49,262 nucleotides of DNA from Coprovicinus avistercoris. GTDB taxonomy: Bacteria; Actinomycetota; Coriobacteriia; Coriobacteriales; Atopobiaceae. Shown piece after piece: positions 43,209-49,262 of the stretch; within the stretch, counting starts at the first letter, position 1; every line of letters begins with the position of its first letter. The notes under the pieces were generated by a model. It was not told where the DNA came from, ran no database searches, and saw only the letters and a list, made by a program, of their open reading frames with translations. The stretch is taken from NCBI GenBank assembly GCA_018714895.1, contig DVMQ01000013.1, forward strand, positions 1 through 49,262, given 5' to 3'. The position numbers were made by a program, and so were the translations under genes.

Positions 43209-44944
43209 AGCTTACGATTGATGGTCGTACCGCCGAGGTTGCAGACCATACAACTATTTTGGACGCGGCACGCTCTGTGGGCATTAACATTCCAACACTA
43301 TGCTATTTGCGAGAGCTTAACGAGATCGGCTCATGTCGTGTTTGCGTGGTAGAAATCGAAGGCATCGAACAGCTTGTAGCTGCTTGCAATAACTACGTAT
43401 TAGACGGAATGGTGGTACATACCAATTCACGTAAGGTGCGCGAGGCTCGCAAGCTAAACGTAGAGCTTTTGCTCTCAACGCATGATTCCGAATGCACAAG
43501 TTGTGTTCGTTCAGGCAATTGTACGCTGCAAAGCCTTGCAAACGATCTTGGTATTTATTACCTGGATTATGGCAACAAGCACCTTGTGCATACCCCCTGG
43601 GATCGATCTCAGCCACTCATCCGTACGAATTCGAAGTGCATTGCCTGTCATCGCTGCATTCAAGTTTGTGACAAAGTGCAAGACTCTCACGTGTGGGATG
43701 TCACCAGTAGAGCAACACATACCGTGGTCAATGTACGCGGCGGTCTTGATTTTTCCGAAGTGGATTGCACGCTTTGCGGACAGTGCATCACACATTGCCC
43801 AACAGGAGCGCTTCGCGAGCGTGACGATACAGAGCGCGTGCTTGATGCGTTGGCAGATCCTTCTGTAACGGTGGTTGCTCAAATAGCACCTTCAGTACGC
43901 ACGTCTTGGGGAGAGGGGCTAGGTATCCCCAAGGATCAGGCCTCGTTGGGTAAGCTGATACGTGCATTGCGTATGCTGGGCGTAGACTACGTTGTAAATA
44001 CTGATTTTTCCGCTGACCTCACTATTATGGAGGAGGGAAGCGAACTCTTAGAGCACCTTGATATATCTCAACATGGGGGACATCCCATGTTTACCTCTTG
44101 TTGCCCGGGATGGGTGCGTTATGTAAAAGCACATTATCCTGAGCTTGTGGATGATCTTTCGACTTCTAAGTCACCCCAGCAGATGTTCGGCGCCATTCTC
44201 AAAACGTATTACGCCGATTATCTCGGTCTTGATCCACATAAGATTTTCTCAGTATCCATTATGCCGTGCGTAGCCAAGAAGGCTGAGTGTGCATATCCCA
44301 ATATGAATGATGCCTGCGGCGATCCCGACGTGGACGTGGTGCTTACTGTTCGAGAGGTTGAACGTCTCATTCGTGCCGACCATCTTGATGTTGCCAACCT
44401 CGAAGACGCTCCTTTTGATGATCCTTTGGGAACTGGAACGGGTGCTGGTGCAATTTTCGGAGCAACCGGTGGTGTTATGGAGGCAGCTCTACGCACTGCT
44501 TACCACCTTGTTACGGGAAAAACGCCTGTTGATGATATGTTCCAGGCAGTACGAGGGTTAGATGGTTGGAAAGAAGCAACTTTTGATTTAGATGGAACGA
44601 ATGTGCGTGTTGCCGTGGTGAGCGGCTTGGCAAATGCAGGCAAGCTTTGTGATGCAATACTTGCAGGTACCGTGCATTATGATTTTGTTGAAGTAATGGC
44701 CTGCCCCGGTGGTTGTGTTGGCGGCGGCGGTCAGCCCATCCATGATGGTGATGAACTTGCCGGTTCGCGCGGACAAGAACTGTATGGGTTGGATAAAGTA
44801 AGCCAATGGCGCAACTCTTACGAGAATCCAAGCATTGTTACGTGTTATCGTGAATTCTTAGAGGAGCCACTTTCCGCACGAGCTGAAGAGCTGCTCCACA
44901 CCAATCACCATGCTTGGTCTATGCCGGGCGAGCTAAGGAGGTAG
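43202..44944 (+). CDS. hydA: [FeFe] hydrogenase, monomeric CpI-like
   Basis: A 580-residue hydrogenase close in plan to clostridial CpI. The 2Fe-2S domain has C34, C45, C48 and C62; the His-ligated 4Fe-4S cluster has H94, C98, C101 and C107; two ferredoxin-type clusters have C146/149/152/156 and C189/192/195/199. The H-cluster motifs are TSCCPGW (C300 as proton-relay Cys and C301 as ligand), MPCVAKK (C356) and MACPGGCVGGGGQP (C501, C505). All expected ligands are present, so it should be active. It overlaps the flavoprotein gene by seven bases. Maturation genes hydE, hydF and hydG are not in the window. It may produce or take up H2; the physiological direction depends on the partner. Confidence 0.95.
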   Translation: MVKLTIDGRTAEVADHTTILDAARSVGINIPTLCYLRELNEIGSCRVCVVEIEGIEQLVAACNNYVLDGMVVHTNSRKVREARKLNVELLLSTHDSECTSCVRSGNCTLQSLANDLGIYYLDYGNKHLVHTPWDRSQPLIRTNSKCIACHRCIQVCDKVQDSHVWDVTSRATHTVVNVRGGLDFSEVDCTLCGQCITHCPTGALRERDDTERVLDALADPSVTVVAQIAPSVRTSWGEGLGIPKDQASLGKLIRALRMLGVDYVVNTDFSADLTIMEEGSELLEHLDISQHGGHPMFTSCCPGWVRYVKAHYPELVDDLSTSKSPQQMFGAILKTYYADYLGLDPHKIFSVSIMPCVAKKAECAYPNMNDACGDPDVDVVLTVREVERLIRADHLDVANLEDAPFDDPLGTGTGAGAIFGATGGVMEAALRTAYHLVTGKTPVDDMFQAVRGLDGWKEATFDLDGTNVRVAVVSGLANAGKLCDAILAGTVHYDFVEVMACPGGCVGGGGQPIHDGDELAGSRGQELYGLDKVSQWRNSYENPSIVTCYREFLEEPLSARAEELLHTNHHAWSMPGELRR

Positions 44945-44951
44945 GCTTCTT

Positions 44952-45971
44952 ATGAAAAGAAGAAGATTTCTTTCGATAACAGCGCTCATCTGTGCGCTGA
45001 GTTGTGTTTTGGCGCTATTTGGTTGTTCTGGTCAAACAAATTCTACGGAAGACACCTCTACACAATCAGCGTCTGCTGATCCTGTAACCGTGCGCGTGGG
45101 ATCGCTTTCTGGACCGACCACTATTGGCATGGTCTCCTTTATGGAAAAAGCCGATGCACATGAGACAAACAATACGTATGAATTTACCGTTTCTGGTGCT
45201 GCTGACGAGATCGTTCCGTCTTTGATTAACGGCGATCTGGATATTGCACTTGTACCTGCCAACGTTGCTGCTACGGTTTACAATAAGACCAATGGTGGGG
45301 TAAGTGTTATCGACATCAATACGCTCGGTGTTCTCTATGTAGTAACTGCTGATGATTCGATTAAGACCTTTGATGATTTAGCAGGTAAAACTATCTATAT
45401 GACCGGTAGGGGACAAACTCCTGAGTATGTCATGAACTTCTTGCTCAGCAAGGCCGATATTAAAGATCAGGTAACAATTGAGTACAAGAGCGAGGCAACC
45501 GAAGTAGTTTCTGCACTTGCTGCTGATCCAAATGCCATCGCAGTGCTTCCTCAGCCCTACGCAACTGTTGCACAGTCACGTGTTAAGGATCTTCAGGCTG
45601 TGATCGATCTCAATGACGTGTGGGATACCTATGCGGGTGACGGCGGCCGTTTGGTAACCGGTGTCACCGTTGTGCGCAATGATTTTCTTAAGGATCATCC
45701 AGAAGCCGTCCAGGAATTCCTTGATGGACAGTCTGAATCTGTAAAGACGGTCAACAGTGATCCTTCTGCTGCAGCTGAGCTCGTTGTCAAGCGTGGCATT
45801 ATTGATAATGCTGATGTCGCAGCTGAGGCAATTCCTGGATGCAGCCTTGTTTGCATCACGGGTTCTGAGATGCAAGATGCTCTTTCTGGTTATCTGAAAG
45901 TTCTCTATGATGCCGATCCAACTTCTGTTGGTGGTGCTCTTCCTGGAGATGATTTCTACTGGCTCGGGTAA
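44952..45971 (+). CDS. Substrate-binding lipoprotein, NitT/TauT (NMT1-like) class
   Basis: A 339-residue exported binding protein. The signal MKRRRFLSITALICALSCVLALFGC has its lipid-accepting cysteine at 25. Features of the nitrate/sulfonate/taurine and thiamine-precursor class are VRVGSLSGPTTIGMVSFMEKA, INGDLDIALVPANVAA, and VTADDSIKTFDDLAGKTIYMTG (shown in parts). The gene begins seven bases after hydA, an unusual place for a transporter gene, and AAGGAGG lies at the junction. The ligand cannot be read from sequence; a link to the hydrogenase (for instance a precursor or cofactor) is only a guess from position. Confidence 0.9.
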   Translation: MKRRRFLSITALICALSCVLALFGCSGQTNSTEDTSTQSASADPVTVRVGSLSGPTTIGMVSFMEKADAHETNNTYEFTVSGAADEIVPSLINGDLDIALVPANVAATVYNKTNGGVSVIDINTLGVLYVVTADDSIKTFDDLAGKTIYMTGRGQTPEYVMNFLLSKADIKDQVTIEYKSEATEVVSALAADPNAIAVLPQPYATVAQSRVKDLQAVIDLNDVWDTYAGDGGRLVTGVTVVRNDFLKDHPEAVQEFLDGQSESVKTVNSDPSAAAELVVKRGIIDNADVAAEAIPGCSLVCITGSEMQDALSGYLKVLYDADPTSVGGALPGDDFYWLG

Positions 45972-46000
45972 GTCCAGAGCATTCGTTTTCTTCTCGACGG

Positions 46001-47395
46001 ATGGGTCAGAACAGAGGGCTTTCTAAGCCCTCTGTTCGTGCTGTTCGTCGTTTTTTTGTCATACTTCTTTGGATCGTGGTATGGCAACTTGCGAGTATGG
46101 TCATTGGCACAGACCTTCTTTTAGCAGGGCCAATCTCTACATTTACAGCTCTCGTGCGCGATGTTGTTGAGCCAGCATTTCTTTCTACTGTTGGTTTTAC
46201 TCTTACGCGTGTGATGAGTGGCTTTATATTGGCGTTTATTCTTGCCCTTGTTTTAGGAATACTTTCTGCTTCTTTTTCGGCGGTCTATGAGTTTATAGCT
46301 CCTGTGCTGTCAGCTATGAAAAGTGTTCCGGTGGCCTGCATAGTTGTTTTACTTTTGATCTGGATTGGCTCTCGTAACGTGAGCTTTGTGGCAGTGGTTT
46401 TTGTAGCGCTACCTGCACTTTATTTCTCGGTAACCGAAGCTTGCTCAGCTCGTGATACTTCATTTGATGCACTTTTAAAAACCCTGAGGGTTTCTCGTAT
46501 ACGTCGTTGGCTTGCAACCACGTGGCCTGACCTGGTTCCTTTCTTAATTGCTTCAGGAAAGACCTGTGTTGGCATGAGTTGGAAGGCTGGTGTCGCTGCA
46601 GAGCTGATAGGCATCCCGCAAGGAAGTATGGGAGATAGGGTGTATCAAGCAAAGTTATTGTTCGATACAGCAGATCTTTTTGCTTGGACAATTGTGGTAG
46701 TGCTGCTTGCTTGGGCTTCAGAACGTCTCTTTTTATGGTTGCTTGGTTCTTCTCGTACATGGGCACTCAATGCTGCATGTCTATCACGTCCTGGTGGGGA
46801 TTCTCAGAAGTTCAGCAAGGCAGCTGAAATTGCTCTTCATGAAGTGACGGTCTCCTATGGAGATCTGGTAGTTGGTCCCTTTGAGATTGATGCGGATGCA
46901 GGATCAAGAATGGTATTTACTGATCCATCTGGTGCCGGCAAAACAACAGCATTCCGAATACTTCTTGGCTTTGAGAGCGCTTATGATGGCGAAGTTTTAC
47001 GGCCGAAATCTCCGAGCTGTATGTTTCAAACAACAAAGCTAGTTGAAGATATGAGCGCGGAGGCAAATCTTGTATTAGCCTGTGATGGCCTACTGTCTTA
47101 CTCCGACGCCCAAGCACTCCTTTTAGAGTTATTGCCCGCATCGGCGCTTGATCGTCCTGTAAGTGAGCTTTCAGGCGGCATGAGACGACGTGTTGAACTT
47201 GCGCGTGCTCTTGCTGTGTCGAGTGATGCCGTGTTGCTTGATGAGCCCTTTTCATCCCTTGATGATCTTACGCGCAAAAATGCCTGTGAATTTGTTTTAC
47301 GTCATTTACAGGGAAGAACATTACTTGTTGCCTCGCATGATGAAGGGATAGCAGCGCTTCTTAAGGCTTATGAAGATCGTGTTCTAGCATCCTGA
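46001..47395 (+). CDS. ABC transporter with permease and ATPase fused in one chain
   Basis: A 464-residue protein. Residues 1-255 are a BPD_transp_1 permease with about six helices; the EAA loop, where the ATPase docks, is near 156-180 (DALLKTLRVSRIRRWLATTW). Residues 278-464 are an ATPase: Walker A DPSGAGKTT at 308-316 with Asp in place of the usual first Gly, Q343, signature ELSGGMRRRVELA (389-401), Walker B AVLLDEP (410-416) and H446. In NitT/TauT systems these are normally two genes (TauC, TauB). The ATPase is short, about 185 residues against 240. ATG 46001 lacks a strong ribosome binding site, and a hairpin covers the next 30 bases. With the preceding lipoprotein it forms a complete importer, presumably a homodimer. 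Confidence 0.88.
   Translation: MGQNRGLSKPSVRAVRRFFVILLWIVVWQLASMVIGTDLLLAGPISTFTALVRDVVEPAFLSTVGFTLTRVMSGFILAFILALVLGILSASFSAVYEFIAPVLSAMKSVPVACIVVLLLIWIGSRNVSFVAVVFVALPALYFSVTEACSARDTSFDALLKTLRVSRIRRWLATTWPDLVPFLIASGKTCVGMSWKAGVAAELIGIPQGSMGDRVYQAKLLFDTADLFAWTIVVVLLAWASERLFLWLLGSSRTWALNAACLSRPGGDSQKFSKAAEIALHEVTVSYGDLVVGPFEIDADAGSRMVFTDPSGAGKTTAFRILLGFESAYDGEVLRPKSPSCMFQTTKLVEDMSAEANLVLACDGLLSYSDAQALLLELLPASALDRPVSELSGGMRRRVELARALAVSSDAVLLDEPFSSLDDLTRKNACEFVLRHLQGRTLLVASHDEGIAALLKAYEDRVLAS
46012..46034 (+). repeat. Perfect hairpin at the 5' end of the permease-ATPase gene
   Basis: CAGAGGGCTT at 46012-46021 and AAGCCCTCTG at 46025-46034 form ten perfect pairs around TCT, starting 11 bases after the first base of the ATG. 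A run of seven T lies 17 bases further. It could slow ribosomes or act as a weak terminator or processing site to make more lipoprotein than membrane subunit. Confidence 0.5.
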
Positions 47396-47487
47396 AATTT
47401 TTCTGTCGTTTTTGTTGAGGATACCGTTCGCCGAGTTGGGTGGTCTTATCCGTCTAATTGGGGGATGATTCCCTAGGGGATTTTCTC

Positions 47488-47518
47488 GCACGAGAGCTGT
47501 TTTCGTGCCTGTTTTTTT
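47488..47518 (+). terminator. Terminator-like hairpin in the pckA leader
   Basis: GCACGA at 47488-47493 pairs with TCGTGC at 47503-47508, followed by CTGTTTTTTT. It ends only about 18 bases before the pckA ribosome binding site AAAGGAGG, too close for a promoter in between. pckA transcripts must therefore pass it, which suggests attenuation or controlled readthrough; alternatively it only ends the upstream operon inefficiently. Just upstream is a near-palindrome ATTCCCTAGGGGATT at 47468-47482. Confidence 0.55.
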
Positions 47519-47546
47519 GGACAGCCCTCAAAGCAAAGGAGGTTTC

Positions 47547-49160
47547 ATGGTTCAGGATGATTTTGCGCGGCTTGGTCTTGCCTATGACGACAGTCGTATA
47601 AAGCTCAATCTCAGCACCGCACTGCTTGTTGAAGAGGCTATTCGTAGAGGAGAAGGTGTTCTTTCAGATACCGGATCCCTCTGTGTAACTACAGGCAAAT
47701 ATACCGGCAGGTCTCCACGTGATCGTTTTATTGTTGACACTCCCGATGTGCACGACAAAATCGCTTGGGGCAGTGTAAATGTCCCCTTATCAAAAGAGCA
47801 TTACGAGAAGATCAAGGAAGATACTGTCGCATATCTTAACGATCATGATCTGTTTGTGATGCAAACAGTTGCAGGCGCGGATCGTCGTTATTCTCGCAAC
47901 TTTGAGGTCGTGTGCGAGCTTGCAAGTCAGGCGCTTTTTGTTCATCAGCTGCTTGTGCGTCCAATGCCTGCGGAACTGTCACGCTATGCACCTAATTTCA
48001 TGGTGCTTGCTGCCCCCGGTTTTAAATGTGACCCCGCTATTCATGGGACAAATTCTGAAGCTGCGGTAGTTATCAACTTTGAGGATCGCACTATTTTGGT
48101 ATGTGGTACCTCGTATTCTGGTGAGATTAAGAAGTCCATTTTCTCCGCTATGAACTACTTGTTGCCGGTGGAAGATAACGTTTTACCCATGCATTGCTCA
48201 TGCAATATGAATCCGCGTTCCAAAGGAACAACAGTATTGTTTGGTCTTTCTGGAACGGGAAAAACAACCCTTTCGGCTGCTCCTGGTCGCAATCTTATTG
48301 GCGATGACGAACACGGTTGGGCCGATGATGGCGTGTTCAACATTGAGGGCGGCTGCTATGCCAAGACTATCAATATCACACCGGAGACTGAGCCCCAGAT
48401 TTACAATGCCATACGTTTTGGATCCGTTTCTGAGAATGTAGTGCTCGATCCCCAGACGCGCATCCCCGACTTTGACGATGTTTCCATCACTGAGAATGGT
48501 CGTGTGGCATATCCAGTTGAATTTATTCCCGATGCTGTGGTTGATGGTGTGGCTACGCGCGTCCCCGACGTAGTTATCTTTCTTACCGCAGATGCATTTG
48601 GTGTATTGCCGCCTATTGCCAAACTTTCAACCAATGCAGCTATGTATCACTTCATAACTGGTTTTACCTCTAAGGTTGCTGGTACCGAGCGTGGTATTAC
48701 TGAGCCTCAGCCCACCTTCTCTTCACTGTTTGGTGAGCCGTTTATGCCTCTGGATCCCAATGTATATGCCAAGATGCTTGGTGAGCGCATCGAGAAAGGT
48801 GGAACACGAGTTTATCTCGTCAATACCGGCTGGACTGGTGGACCTTATGGCGTTGGTCACCGTATGAAGCTTTCGCTTACCCGTAAAATGGTAAATGCAG
48901 CCATGTCGGGTGTTTTAGAGGCGAGTGGCTACTGGCATGAGCAGCGCTTTAATCTTGAGATCCCCAACCTCTGTCTTGGTGTATCACGTAAACTGCTCAA
49001 TCCACGTAATACGTGGGCTGATAAAGCTGCTTATGATGAGCAGGCAGAGCGTCTTGCTACCATGTTTGAAGAAAATGCCCGTGTGAACCACCCAGACATG
49101 GCAGAAGAGGTGAGAGCGGCAGGTCCGCATCCTCTGGGCGGCAAGAAAAAGCGTGGTTAA
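47547..49160 (+). CDS. pckA: Phosphoenolpyruvate carboxykinase (ATP type)
   Basis: A 537-residue enzyme interconverting oxaloacetate + ATP with PEP + CO2 + ADP. The ATP-type family is shown by LSTALLVEEAIRRGEG with TGKYTGRSPRDRF (substrate Arg), the kinase-1a loop FGLSGTGKTTLS, kinase-2 LIGDDEHGW, and VYLVNTGWTGGPYG. In anaerobes it often runs toward oxaloacetate and yields ATP. ATG 47547 has AAAGGAGG before it; an in-frame GTG at 47505 lies inside the terminator hairpin's right arm and is unlikely. It joins malic enzyme and fumarase in the C4 branch. Confidence 0.96.
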   Translation: MVQDDFARLGLAYDDSRIKLNLSTALLVEEAIRRGEGVLSDTGSLCVTTGKYTGRSPRDRFIVDTPDVHDKIAWGSVNVPLSKEHYEKIKEDTVAYLNDHDLFVMQTVAGADRRYSRNFEVVCELASQALFVHQLLVRPMPAELSRYAPNFMVLAAPGFKCDPAIHGTNSEAAVVINFEDRTILVCGTSYSGEIKKSIFSAMNYLLPVEDNVLPMHCSCNMNPRSKGTTVLFGLSGTGKTTLSAAPGRNLIGDDEHGWADDGVFNIEGGCYAKTINITPETEPQIYNAIRFGSVSENVVLDPQTRIPDFDDVSITENGRVAYPVEFIPDAVVDGVATRVPDVVIFLTADAFGVLPPIAKLSTNAAMYHFITGFTSKVAGTERGITEPQPTFSSLFGEPFMPLDPNVYAKMLGERIEKGGTRVYLVNTGWTGGPYGVGHRMKLSLTRKMVNAAMSGVLEASGYWHEQRFNLEIPNLCLGVSRKLLNPRNTWADKAAYDEQAERLATMFEENARVNHPDMAEEVRAAGPHPLGGKKKRG

Positions 49161-49204
49161 GCTCATGTGGTAACAAGCTGTGTTGAATAGGGTAGTGGTG
49201 TGGC

Positions 49205-49262
49205 ATGGATGAAGTTGCCAGTAAAAGACTTGCCGCATACGAAGCCTTTGCTTCTGAGGTTC
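49205..49262 (+). CDS. Start of an unknown gene, cut by the window end
   Basis: An ATG 44 bases after the pckA stop opens MDEVASKRLAAYEAFASEV and stays open to the end. GGGTAGTGG in front is a poor ribosome binding site. Nineteen codons are too few to name a family or even to be sure that it is a gene. Confidence 0.4.
   Translation, partial: MDEVASKRLAAYEAFASEV

Noticed and set aside
1..49262. CRISPR arrays, tRNA or rRNA genes, insertion sequences
   Set aside because: I looked for regularly spaced repeats, T-loop motifs and transposase-like proteins and saw none.

Overview
The window looks like chromosomal DNA from an anaerobic, moderate-GC member of the Coriobacteriia, of the Atopobium/Lancefieldella/Olsenella kind. 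This rests on gene content, not on a database match: indolepyruvate ferredoxin oxidoreductase, a monomeric clostridial-type [FeFe] hydrogenase, ATP-dependent PEP carboxykinase, class II fumarase, a short malic enzyme, acetate kinase, LTA-synthase-like sulfatases without an outer-membrane system, and strong GGAGG ribosome binding sites. I see no phage genes, transposases, CRISPR array, rRNA or tRNA. Gene density is high and most genes are ordinary housekeeping or fermentation genes.

Layout. 1-622 has no protein gene; a structured noncoding RNA with its own intrinsic terminator is likely at about 180-574. 623-6939 (minus) holds yaaA, two tandem paralogous LTA-synthase-type sulfatases and an orphan amino-acid-binding lipoprotein. 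7261-13987 (plus) holds a nucleoid-associated protein, a degenerate alpha/beta hydrolase, fumC, malic enzyme, then serC and serA behind an unusually structured leader. 14077-18675 (minus) holds a GNAT enzyme and the iorB-iorA-acyl-CoA ligase operon. 18841-25030 (plus) holds a polysaccharide deacetylase, a PcrA/UvrD helicase behind a LexA-type SOS box, a LOG-family protein, two histidine phosphatases and a membrane protein. 25044-34233 mixes strands: an MGMT-like protein, NudC, an esterase with a histone-H1-like tail, a DJ-1 protein, a very large ABC ATPase-permease, an oxidoreductase and a lipid kinase. 34416-40340 (plus) holds RNase D, a YugP-type metallopeptidase, xseA-xseB, a HIT protein, acetate kinase and a HAD phosphatase. 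After a minus-strand aldose epimerase, 41385-47395 is one tightly packed plus-strand unit: a NuoF-type 4Fe-4S/GltD fusion flavoprotein, HydA, a substrate-binding lipoprotein and a permease-ATPase fusion. pckA and the first codons of one more gene close the window.

How the parts may work together. IorAB would oxidise aromatic 2-oxo acids to aryl-acetyl-CoA with reduction of ferredoxin. HydA and its flavoprotein partner could pass low-potential electrons between ferredoxin, NAD(P)H and H2. PckA, malic enzyme and fumarase form the C4-acid branch around PEP, pyruvate, malate and fumarate, and acetate kinase yields ATP. SerC and SerA make serine from 3-phosphoglycerate.

The most promising leads are the RNA at the left end, the serC leader with three hairpins and a possible leader peptide, the two-gene hydrogenase module joined to an ABC transporter in which permease and ATPase are one chain, the esterase with a Lys/Ala/Thr/Ser-rich tail, and an intrinsic-terminator hairpin lying within 30 bases of the pckA ribosome binding site.
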